Origin: Aureococcus anophagefferens
Lineage: Eukaryota; Sar; Pelagophyceae; Pelagomonadales; Pelagomonadaceae
Assembly: GCF_000186865.1 (NCBI RefSeq)
Contig: NW_008705579.1
Coordinates: 607,841 to 624,316, forward strand
Reading direction: 5' to 3'
DNA: 16,476 nucleotides
Part shown: piece after piece, positions 1 to 8,131 of the stretch
How positions within the stretch are numbered: position 1 is the first letter of the stretch
Layout: every line of letters starts with the position of its first letter
The notes under the pieces: model-generated
Databases searched by the model: none
Told to the model about the DNA's origin: nothing
The model's input: the letters and a program-made list of their open reading frames with translations, nothing else
Translations under genes and position numbers: made by a program

Positions 1-596
1 TCGTCCAGGAGGACGACACAGGCGTCCTCGTTCGACGCGACGCACGCGACGCGCGGCGCGGCGCCGCCGCGCGGGATGGGCAGCGGCGCCGGCCGCTCGG
101 ACCTACCGAGCGCGTCGGTGACGATTTTTCGTCGTTTCCCCCGGTTAAAAGCTCTCATAAATCGTCACTGGGACGCTGGCTCGGACCCGCGCCAGCCGAA
201 GAGCACGGGCTCGTCGTCGTCCTCGTCGGCCTCGTCGCTGGCGTCGAGCGCGCCGTCGGACGCCGCGCGCGGCTTCCCGCCGAAGCGCCACGCGTCGGGC
301 GCGGTCACGGGCCGGCTCCGGGCCGCCTTGGCCAGCAGGGCGTCGAGCGCCGCGTCGCCGCTCGACGCGCTCGCGCCGCGCGACCCGGCGGGCGCCCCGG
401 CGCGGCGCCGCGGCTCGCGGAGCGACGCCTGGCGCCCGAAGCCGCCGGCGCGCGCCGGGCTCTTCGCCGCCTTCGTCGGCGGCGGCGCGGGCTCCTCGAG
501 GCGCGGCGACAGGCTCCGCCGCCGCGCGTGCGACGTCTGCGCCCGCTTTTTCACGCCGGGCTCCCGCAGGTCATTGCGCAGCATTTCGCGCAGCAT
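1..596 (-). CDS. Gene A, partial protein of unknown function (5' part; 3' end lies beyond the window)
   Basis: I do not recognise this family. Translation probably starts at the ATG at 596-594 (reads MLREMLRNDLREPGVKK); a second in-frame ATG follows at 584-582. Exon 1 (596-187) encodes a basic, low-complexity, probably disordered region rich in Ser, Arg, Pro and Ala, then an acidic patch (DEADEDDDEP) leading to VLFGWRG. The frame closes soon after at TGA inside the intron 186-103. Splicing that intron joins a two-base codon remainder to exon 2 (102-1), which stays open to the window edge and reads SERPAPLPIPRGG, then RVACVASNEDACVVLLDE. The second exon is more ordered-looking and may begin a folded domain, possibly beta-propeller-like, but that is a guess. 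It is divergent from gene B across a 160-bp spacer. Being coding is well supported by the frame-restoring intron; the function is open. Confidence 0.6.
103..186 (-). mobile_element. Short-class introner forming intron 1 of gene A (GT-AG, 84 nt)
   Basis: An 8-bp direct repeat, GTCCGAGC on the minus strand, is perfect at 186-179 and 102-95. The 76-bp element between (178-103) carries a perfect 10-bp inverted repeat, GTGACGATTT at 118-127 and its complement at 159-168. The left repeat copy supplies the GT donor and the element end ...CTCGGTAG supplies the AG acceptor. Removing 84 nt joins phase-2 exons and bypasses an in-frame TGA. Its acceptor half is clearly homologous to the element at 7366-7434, sharing AATCGTCACCG and GCTCGGTAG. 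Confidence 0.85.
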
Positions 597-614
597 CGTT
601 GTCCAACGATGCTG
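591..614. repeat. Perfect 11-bp palindrome spanning the gene A start codon
   Basis: Arm CAGCATCGTTG (591-601) and its exact reverse complement (604-614) are separated by only two bases. The minus-strand start codon of gene A (596-594) lies inside it. As RNA it would form a very stable hairpin at the 5' end of the gene A coding region; as DNA it would make a symmetric protein-binding site. Which of these applies cannot be told from sequence. Confidence 0.8.
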
Positions 615-756
615 CCCCGCCGCTCCAACTCCCTCATTGATGTCACCGTCGGCCAATCAATCTTTTTTGCGCTGTTATAGCCCAGCGCGCTGCTCGATGG
701 GCGCGTCGGCCTAGGCTGCCCCATCCACGCCCGCGCCGAGGCGGCCTTTGCCGGCC
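597..756. promoter_or_regulatory. Divergent promoter between genes A and B, with a CCAAT box
   Basis: This 160-bp spacer between two head-to-head starts contains a consensus-like CCAAT box, GGCCAATCA (651-659; CCAAT at 653-657), followed by a T run and an AT-richer stretch (660-680) that contrasts with the GC-rich exons. No clear TATA box was seen. Assignment as a shared promoter rests on position and the CCAAT motif. Confidence 0.5.
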
Positions 757-3700
757 ATGGGCGAGACGTCGGACAAGGAGAACGAGCAGAATGAGAAGGA
801 GCGCAAGAAGGAGATGGCCGAGTTCCGGAAGATCGCGAAGCAGCTCAAGGCCAAGGACGCGCAGACGAAGCTCGGCGCCATCGCCAAGTGCGGCGAGAAC
901 GCGGAGTCGCTGCGCCGCGGCGAGTGCTTCGTGCCGCTGCTGCAGCTCTGCGTCGCCAAGAAGAAGAACGCGGCCATCGTCGCGGCGGCCGTCGGCTGCG
1001 TCCGCGGCTTCCTCGCGGCGACGGCGGAACCGGGAGAACCCGGCGACGACGGCGAGGTTTCGCCGCCGAGCCACGCCCACGCGCGCCTGCTGCTCGAGGC
1101 GGCGGAGAAGAAGAAGAACCGCGTGCCCGGCGGCAAGCTCTTCACGGATCTGCTGAGCCACGAGAACCCGGACATCGTCGGCGGCGCGACGGGCGCGTAC
1201 CGCGCGCTCGTCGCGTGCGCGCGGGCGCCGGACGCGTCGAAGAAGTTCGCCGCCCAGGTGCGCACGGGCGACCCCGTCGAGGCCCTCGCGAGCGTCGTCA
1301 AGCGCCACGCGCCGCCGCCCGACGAGGCCGCGGCGGCGCCCGCGGACGAGCCCGGAGAACCCGCGGCGCCGGCCGAGGAGCCGCCGGCGGAGGAAGAAGA
1401 AAACGCCTGGACGCCCGCGCGCGTCGCCGCGGAGCTCCTGGGCCCCGCCTGCGAGGCCCTGGCCTTTTTGCTCGACGTCGACGCGTCGGGCGGCGCGGCT
1501 AAAGCGTCCGCGGCCGGCGCCGCGGCGTTCGTCCGGAGCGGCGCGTGCCGCGCGCTCGCGCACTGCGCCTGCGCCGGCGGCGTCTACGACGCCCTCGCGG
1601 GGCCCTGCCTCGCCATCCTCGACGCCGTCACCGCGACCGCGGGCAGCGGCGGCGGCGACGCGCTGCTCGCCGTCGACGGCGGCGCGGACGCGGTCGTGAC
1701 TTTAGCGAAGCGCCTCGCCGAGACGTCCGACGCCGCCGCGGGGCCGCCCAAGGAGCTGCTCCACTGCCTCAACATCGTCGAGCGGCTCCTCGTGGCCATC
1801 GCGGCCGCGGAGCCGCCGCCGGCCGACGACGGCGCCGCTCCGGGCGGCGACGCGGCCGCGGCCGCGCCGGGCCCCGCGCCGGCGCCGGCGCCGGGCGGCG
1901 ACGCGGCCGCCGAGGCGCCGACGCCGTCCGTCTTCCTGAGCTGCGACAAGACGACGGGCGCGCTCTACGGCGCGCTCAAATTCTTCGGCGACGCGTCGGC
2001 CGAGGCCGTGCCCGAGGGTTTAGGCGACTGCGTCGCGCTCGTCTGCAAGTGCCTCGACCGCTCCGTCGACGCCTTCAAGGAGGACGCCTACCGGCGCCTG
2101 ACGGCGTCGCCCGAGGCCGCGGTGCCCGCGACGCTCCTCAAGGTCCTCGTCGCGCCCGGCGGCGCGGGCGAGATGCGCTTCTCCGTCGAGAAGGCGCTCC
2201 ACAAGATGGCCGCCTACCGCGGCGGCGCGACCCTGCTCCTCGAGGACGCCGAGGGCGGCGCGACGCTCCCGCCGCCGGCGGAGGGCGACGACGCGCCGCG
2301 AACGGCGACGCCGCGGCTCGACGCCGCGGCGATCGCGGCGGCCCTGGCCGTCGACGACGCCGACGGCAAGTACCGGGCCATCCGCTTCGCGGCGAAGCTC
2401 AGCGACCGCCGCGAGAACGCGCTCATCCTCACGCCCGTCGTCGCGCCCTTACTCGCGGTCGTCGAGGCCTGGGCCGCGGACGCGCAGCCCGCGCCCTGGC
2501 CCACGGGCATCTCCAACGAGGCCGGCGCGGCGCTGGCTTTAGACGGCCTCATCGCCATCGCGGGGTCGTCGGCCGGCGCCTGGGCGGAGCTCGCGGACGA
2601 CGCGGCGCTCGCGGTTTTGGACGCGGCGCTCGCGCGCGGGCCCGCGGACGCCGCGGGCTTCCGCGCGGCCGCGGCGCGCGCCGAGGAGGCCGAGGCGGCC
2701 GTCGACGCCGCGCCGGGCCCGGCGCCCGCGCCCGCGGAGGGGGGCGAGCCCGCGGGCGAGGCGCCGCCCGCGGCCGGCGCCGCGCCGCGGCCGTCGGCGA
2801 ACAGCGCCGCGAGTTACCACGGCGAGGCCGTGGCCTACATGTGGGAGCCGACGGCCGTGGGCTGGGAGACGTCCTTCGCCGCGCCGGACAACGGGCCGTC
2901 GCGCGAGGTCGGCGTGCGGTCCCTCGTCGCGACCTTGGAAACCAACCACTGGTTTGGGTGGTCCCGACCAAACTTGAGAATTCTCTAGCTCGGTCACATC
3001 GAAGTCGATTCGGCTGATTTTTGAACGAATCGATGGCTCTCGTCGAGTTCTCGAAGTACAGCCGAAGAGCGTGTGTCAAAACATTCGAATACGCTCACAT
3101 TGAAGTCGGGTTGAAGATTTGATTTGCACGCAGGTCGCGACGCTCCTCGCGATCGTCGCGCGGCCGCCGCCGGCGGAGGCGCGGCCCGCGGAGGCCGCGG
3201 AGGCGCCCGCGGAGGACACGGAGGCGCCCGCGGAGGACTCCGAGCCCGCGGCGCCGCCCGCGGGCAAGGTGACGGCGACGACGGCGACGACGGTGCTGGC
3301 GCTGGCGACCGTGGACCTCACGTTCGACGACGCGCCGTACTGGGGCAAGGCGGCGCACGACGACGACGAGCTGCTGCGCGAGGACCTGCGGTCGACGGCC
3401 ATGGAACTGCTCGCCGCCGTCGCGGCGAACGGCGGCGGCCGCGAGCTCCTCGTCGAGGCCGCGACGGCGTGGGCGCCCGCGGGCGCGCCGGCCGCGCCCG
3501 CGGACGCGCCGCCGCCGGACGTGCCCGCGGCGGAGACGGCGGCGGCGACGGACCCGGAAGCGGGCGACGACGGCGAGGCGGCGACGCCCGCGGCGCCGGC
3601 GCCGCCCGCGTTCCGCGCGCCGCGCGACGCCGCGGCGCTCGACGGCCCCACGAGCCGGTCCTGGTGGCCCTTCGTCCGCGTGCTCGCGTCGCCCCTCGCC

Positions 3701-6700
3701 ATCATCGCCGACCCGGCGGCGACGCCCCTCCAGCACGAGCGCGCCATCGCCGTGCTCGAGGCGCTCTGCCGCGACGGCGCCGCGGCCGCGTCGGACCAGC
3801 CCGTCGCCGTCGACAAGTTCGCGGCCGCGGCCGTGGCCATGGGCGCCCTCGTGCCTTTGGCGGCGCTCGCGTCCGCGCGGACGGCGCTGACGTCGGCCGC
3901 GTTCTTCGTGAGCGCCGAGGACGCCGGGGACGGCTCGGCCGCGCCGCTCGCGCAGCTCGCGGCGGACGCGGAGGCCGTCGTCCTCGAGCTCGTGGCCCGC
4001 GCGGCCATGCGGTCCCTGCGCCTCGAGGCGCGCGCCGCGGCGGGCGGCGCCCTCGCCTACGAGGCGTCGGTCAGGGCCGCGCGCGACGCGTTCCACGGCG
4101 TCGCCGCGCAGGACGACGAGCCGAAGAAGGACGACAAGAAGAAGGGCAAGAAGGACGACAAGAAGGCCAAGGACAAGGGCCGCAAGTCCGTCGTCGAGAA
4201 GGCCGCCGAGGAGAACCCCGACGAGCCGCCGCCGGTCTTCGACGAGGCCGCGGCCGCGGCCGCGGCGGCCGTCGCGGGCGCCGCGGCGGCCGCGGAGCTC
4301 CGCGAGGACGAGCGCGGCGGGCCGACGCTGCCCCAGTGGGGGGAGATTCTGGGCGCGACGGCGCCGGACGCGCGGCGAAAGAAGGCGACGTCGACGGCGC
4401 TGCTCTCGGCGCTCGCGGGCGACGCGCGCGCGGTCGCCGCCGCGCTCGTCGACGCGGGCGCGGACGTCGCCGAGGCCGACGGCGACGGCGAGGCACCCCT
4501 CATGATGGCCCTCGCGCGGGGCAACCTCGACCACGCGGCGCTCCTCCTGGCCAGGGGCGCGGACTACGACGGCCGCGACGCCAAGCTCGCGAACGCGCTG
4601 CTCTACGCGTTCGTGGCGCCCGACGGCGCGGCCCTCGACAACGCGCTCGACGGCGCGCGCGAGGCCACGGACCGCGGCGCCACGCCGGCGACGCTCGAGC
4701 TCGCCGGCGACGCGGCCTTCGTCGCGGAGCTGCTCGAGGCGGGCGCAGACGTCAACGTCGCCGTCGGCGGCCGCTTCCCGCTGCACTGGGCCATCGAGGG
4801 CGTCGTGCTCGAGCTGGCCCACGACGGCGTCTTCCCCTGCGTCTTCGGCTTCGACGCGGAAAACCGGTCGCTGGAGCTCGTCGACACGCTCGTGGCGTTC
4901 GGCGCGCACCTCGACCGCTGCGACGAGGCCGGCGCGACGCCCCTGCACAGCGCCCTGCGCCTCGGCGCCTGCGGCGCCGCCACAGCTTTGCTCAAGGCGG
5001 GCGCGGAGCCGAACCTGGCCGACGCGGGCGGCCGCCTGCCGCTGCACCTCTGCGGCTTCCGCTGCGGCGTCGAGGGCATGGGCGCCGTGTTCGAGGCGCT
5101 GCTCGCCGCGGGCGCGACGCGGCCCCGCGGGACGGCGACCTACGACAACGCGCGGGCCGGCACGTCGCGCGCGGCGAAGATGCGCGCGACCGTCGGCGGC
5201 GTCCTCGACCGCGCGTTCGCCGTCGCGGTCGCGCCGCCGGTCATCTCCGACGAGCTGCCCCTGGCCGCGGAGCTGCTGGCGGCGCTCGACGCCGAGGGGC
5301 GCACGCCCCTGCACTGCGCGGCGGGCGCGGGCTACGACGAGGCGCCGCCGCCGCGCGTCGGCATGCGCGCCGTCGCGGACGCGTCCAGCGACGGCGCGCG
5401 CGAGCGGCGCGGCGCGGTGCTCGCGGCGCTGCTGTCCCGCGGCGACGTGTCCCTGGCGACGCAGAGCCTGGGCTGCGCGGCGCGCGGCGGCGCGGGCGTC
5501 GTCCACCTGGCCGTGGAGGCGCTCGGCGACTTCGCGGTGCCCGCGCTCGAGGCCGCGCGGGCCAAGGGCGCGGACCTCGACGAGCTCCTGGAGCTGCCCG
5601 AGGAGGATATGGGCCTGCAGCTGCCGGGCTTCCACCCGCCGGAGCCGGGCCACGACCCCACGGCGCCGCACTGCGCCTCGCCGACGATGACGCCGTCGCC
5701 GTCGCGCGACGCGCTCCCCCCGCCGGACCCGTCCGCGGGCTTGGTGTTGGAGTCGTCGGCGCCGGCGCCCGCGGCGCCCGAGGTCGTCACCTTCGACATC
5801 TTCGACACCGTGCCGTCGACGGACGACCTCGGGCCGCTGCCCCCGGCGCCCGCGGCCTCCGCGGGGCCCGCGCCCGCGGGCGAGCACGCCGCGCCCGCGC
5901 CCGCGGCGCCGGACACGTCGCGCACGGGGCACGACACCGTCGGCTCCGCGTCGAACGGCGGCCGCGTCTACACGCAGGCGCTGCCGGAGCTGCCGCCGAC
6001 GGCGCGGCGCGTGCTCGCGCCCATCCACGTCGCCGTGCGGTCCCACGCCGTCGGCGTCGTCGACTGGCTCCTGGAGCGCGGCGCGGCCGCGAACCCCTGT
6101 GCCGAAACCAAATCTTCAACCCGACTTCAATGTGAGCGTATGCGACCGTTTCGACGCGAGCTCTTCAACTGGGCTTCGAGAACTCGACGAAAGCAATCGA
6201 TTCGTCCAAAAATCAGCCGAATCGACTTCGATTTGACCGAGCTAGAGAATTCTCAAGTTTGGTCAGGACCACCCAAACCAGTGGTTGGTTTCGGCACAGG
6301 TGAACCCGCCCGGCTGCCACCCGTCGCCGCTCGCGCTCGCCGCGCTCACGGGCGCGGAGCCCGAGGTCGTCGAGGCGCTCCTCGAGCGCGGCGAGTCCGC
6401 GTCGGCCCTCGCCGACGACCTCGGGGGCACGTCGCCGGCGCACGCGGCCGCGGCGCGCGGCCACGCGCACACGGTCGTCGCGATGGACGTCGGCGACGCG
6501 CTCGACAAGAACGGGCGGACGACGGCCATGGTCGCGGCGCTCGCCGGCCGCGACGACACCGTCGAGGAGCTGCTCGACCACGGCGTCCACGCCTACGTGC
6601 GCGACTGCGGGGGCATGAATCTGCTCGACGTCGCCATCGACCTGGCGGAGGTCGACGTCGCGACGTCGATCATCCAGCACGCCTACGTCCAGGTCTACGA

Positions 6701-7064
6701 GCGCGACGTGCGCCGCGCGGAGCGCGTCCACTGCTTCTGGGCCGACAAGGCCATGGCCGTGACGCGCGACGACCGCGCCGCGAGCCACGAGGCGGAGAAG
6801 CTCACCGCGGCGACGGCCGTGCTCAAGCTCGTGCTGCGCGCGTGCTGGGCCCACCTCGAGGCGAGCCGCCACATCAAGCCCTGCTTCGCCGACGGCGTCA
6901 TGTACTACGACGTGCTCCTGGCCGAGGAGCAGAAGGCCATCGACGAGGCGGAGCAGGAGCACGCCGCGCGGTCGATCCAGTTCGCCATCAAGCGCCGGAA
7001 CAAGAAGAAGGCCAAGGGCAAGGGCGGCGCGAAGAAGAAGAACCGCAAGAGCTCCTCGGCCTAG
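757..7064 (+). CDS. Gene B, large helical-repeat and ankyrin-repeat protein with C-terminal IQ-like motif (3 exons)
   Basis: Exons 757-2925, 3134-6088 and 6300-7064 join to 1,962 codons plus TAG. The chosen ATG (757) has a GGCCATGG context. Residues 1-40 are charged and lysine-rich, then come Ala/Leu-rich helical pairs compatible with armadillo/HEAT-type repeats (to about 1040, broken by Pro/Ala linkers). A lysine-rich block follows (DDKKKGKKDDKKAKDKGRK, about 1052-1070). Ankyrin-type units run from about 1140 through exon 3 (for example TPLHSALRLG, GRTPLHCAAGAG, LVEAGADV-like turns, PLALAALTG). Near the C-terminus is an IQ-like SIQFAIKRRNKKK and a final Lys/Gly/Ser-rich tail. The combination recalls ankyrin-and-armadillo scaffold proteins and suggests a protein-binding, possibly calmodulin-binding, scaffold; no catalytic site is seen. 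It converges on gene C with 23 bp between stop codons. The exon structure is strongly supported; the armadillo call is weaker than the ankyrin call. Confidence 0.8.
2926..3133 (+). mobile_element. Long-class introner forming intron 1 of gene B (GT-AG, 208 nt)
   Basis: A perfect 8-bp duplication, GTCGCGAC, lies at 2926-2933 and 3134-3141, flanking a 200-bp element (2934-3133). The donor GT is the first two bases of the left duplication copy; the acceptor is the element terminus CGCAG. Removing 208 nt rebuilds an uninterrupted reading frame (SLVATLLAIVARPPP) and bypasses an in-frame TAG at 2986-2988. The termini (CTTGGAAACCAA and, reversed, CTGCGTGCAAATCAAA) are decayed inverted repeats. The body is AT-richer than the exons and contains the palindrome GAGAATTCTC and a core TTCGGCTGATTTTTG shared with the elements at 6097-6299 and 10620-10811. 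Confidence 0.92.
6089..6299 (+). mobile_element. Long-class introner, inverted copy, forming intron 2 of gene B (GC-AG, 211 nt)
   Basis: The element (6097-6299, 203 bp) is a close copy of the 2934-3133 element in the opposite orientation. Its terminal inverted repeats CTGTGCCGAAACCAA and TTGGTTTCGGCACAG are perfect. It is flanked by GCGAACCC (6089-6096) and GTGAACCC (6300-6307), an 8-bp duplication with one C/T difference. Only an intron of length 1 mod 3 restores the frame. The tempting GT at 6099 gives 201 nt and shifts frame, whereas the duplication-based donor GC at 6089 gives 211 nt and yields ERGAAVNPPGCHPSPLALA across the junction, a continuous ankyrin unit. Confidence 0.87.
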
Positions 7065-7087
7065 GCGCTTGTTAAAACCCCCTCTCC
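7065..7087. other. 23-bp tail-to-tail spacer between genes B and C
   Basis: Only 23 bp separate the TAG of gene B (7062-7064) from the TAG of gene C (7090-7088). It holds TTAAAACCCCC and no canonical AATAAA. The two 3' untranslated regions must therefore overlap the opposite gene's coding sequence or be extremely short. Confidence 0.6.
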
Positions 7088-8059
7088 CTAGAACCTCGAC
7101 AGCAGGAATCGCGCGTCCAGCGCGACGCACGCGACGTGGCCTAACAGGACCGACGCGTGGAAGAGCTCGTGGTAGCCGAAGACGTTGCTCTGGGGCCAGC
7201 GAGCGCAGTACACGACGAAGCCGGGCAAGAAGCAGAGGTAGACCGCGAGGCAGGACGGGTACCGCGCGCCGGAGACGACGACGAGCCCCGCAGCAGACAG
7301 CCGAGGTACTGCGCGCCGAGCGACGCTTGCACGACGCGGTCGCCGACGGCGCGGGGCACCAGGGCCTACCGAGCATGACGGTGACGATTTCTTCGTGTTC
7401 CCACCCCAGATCTCTCGAAACTCGCAGGACGCTGACCAGCGCGTAGGACGCCGCGGCGACGGCTGCCGTGCAAGCGAAGCAGGCCGCGCCGACCTTCCGC
7501 AGCCCGTCGATCCAGCCGACGTTCGTCGCCCAGAGCAGGTAATTCGCCGACAGTATGAAGCTGATGCTCACGTAGTCGAGGCGCAGCCACGCGAGCTCGA
7601 CGTGTAAAGGAACGGGCGAAAGCGCGTGTGATTTTTGGTCCGGGTTATGGTAGCCGTGGCTGATGAACATCCCCGCGGACGTCGCGGCGGCGACGGCGAC
7701 GCGCGGGAGCATCGCCGCCGGGTTTGGGACGACGCGGGCGACGAAGGCGAGGTAACCGACCATCAAGGCGTACCAGGCCTTGGTCGTGTGCAGTGCGCCC
7801 AGCATTTGGCCGCGGAACCTGGCGCACGCAATCAAACTTGTGCCAGTGTTCAGTTTCCGACACTGGACACGCGAAACCTCGGCCTCTGCCATCCGGTGAT
7901 CGCGTACACCGGCCGTTCGAAGGCATCCGCGCCTCCGTTGGCGATGCTCGCAGAGCTAAAGTGCTTGAGGCGGCTGCGGGGGCGGTTGCTTAGTTTCTGC
8001 CCCACGACCAGCGCATTCGACTGTGCCAGGCAGCAAGCGACGATAGCTGCCCATCGCAT
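7088..8059 (-). CDS. Gene C, PAQR / hemolysin III family membrane protein (3 exons, one apparent frameshift)
   Basis: Exons 8059-7878, 7818-7443 and 7365-7088 give about 278 residues. Family hallmarks are visible: SxxxH in FISHGYHN (Ser114, His118), an Asp in LRLDYVSISF (Asp142), and HxxxH plus a later His in GYHELFHASVLLGH (His252, His256, His263). In PAQR proteins these residues bind zinc inside a seven-helix bundle. Several hydrophobic segments fit, including ALMVGYLAFVARVV, FILSANYLLW and LAVYLCFLPGFVVY. The N-terminus MRWAAIVACCLAQSNALVV is signal-peptide-like and is followed by a basic stretch, so membrane or organelle targeting is likely; PVYAITGWQRPR resembles the N-terminal PAQR signature. 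Translation breaks after LGAQYLGCLL (about 7288-7298): the next frame resumes as GLVVVSGARYPSC. One missing G in the run at 7285-7288 would explain it. Family assignment is firm; whether the break is real is unknown. Confidence 0.8.
7366..7442 (-). mobile_element. Short-class introner forming intron 2 of gene C (GC-AG, 77 nt)
   Basis: Minus-strand flanks GCGCTGGT (7442-7435) and GCCCTGGT (7365-7358) form an 8-bp duplication with one mismatch around a 69-bp element (7434-7366). The donor is GC from the left flank; the acceptor is the element end CTCGGTAG. Removing 77 nt gives the frame-correct junction AAASYALVPRAVGDRVVQAS. The element matches the one at 103-178 at both ends: CAGCGTCC at the donor side, and AATCGTCACCG plus GCTCGGTAG at the acceptor side. 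Confidence 0.85.
7819..7877 (-). mobile_element. Very short introner-like insertion forming intron 1 of gene C (GT-AG, 59 nt)
   Basis: Minus-strand flanks GTTTCGCG (7877-7870) and GTTCCGCG (7818-7811) form an 8-bp duplication with one mismatch around only 51 bp (7869-7819). The donor GT is in the duplication and the acceptor GCGCCAG ends the element. Splicing joins TGWQRPR to FRGQMLGALH and avoids a stop at 7852-7850. Inside is a hairpin, CCAGTGT and ACACTGG, around a 10-nt loop. No full-length terminal inverted repeat remains, so membership of the short class is inferred. Confidence 0.75.
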
Positions 8060-8131
8060 TCTCAACCAAATGTTCACCTTCAACGACAGATAAGTGAAGC
8101 ACGACCAGTGCCGATGCGGCAGCCCTAAACG
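8060..8131. promoter_or_regulatory. 72-bp divergent promoter between genes C and D
   Basis: The start codons of C (8059-8057) and D (8132-8134) are only 72 bp apart, head-to-head. The spacer is AT-richer than the exons and contains no CCAAT or TATA motif that I can see. Both genes must be initiated from within this spacer or from inside each other's 5' coding ends. Confidence 0.45.

Noticed and set aside
76..714. A 212-codon plus-strand open frame covering the gene A region
   Set aside because: It crosses the introner and the palindrome without domain content; the minus-strand reading is supported by a frame-restoring intron.
3095..6046. A 983-codon open frame on the minus strand opposite gene B exon 2
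   Set aside because: Arg/Gly/Ala-dominated translation with no recognisable domain, typical of the antisense of GC-rich codons; the plus-strand frame has ankyrin motifs.
6099..6299. A GT-AG intron starting at GTGCCG (6099) in gene B
   Set aside because: It is 201 nt long, leaves the downstream ankyrin frame, and would produce an Arg-rich tail; the 211-nt GC-AG option keeps the frame.
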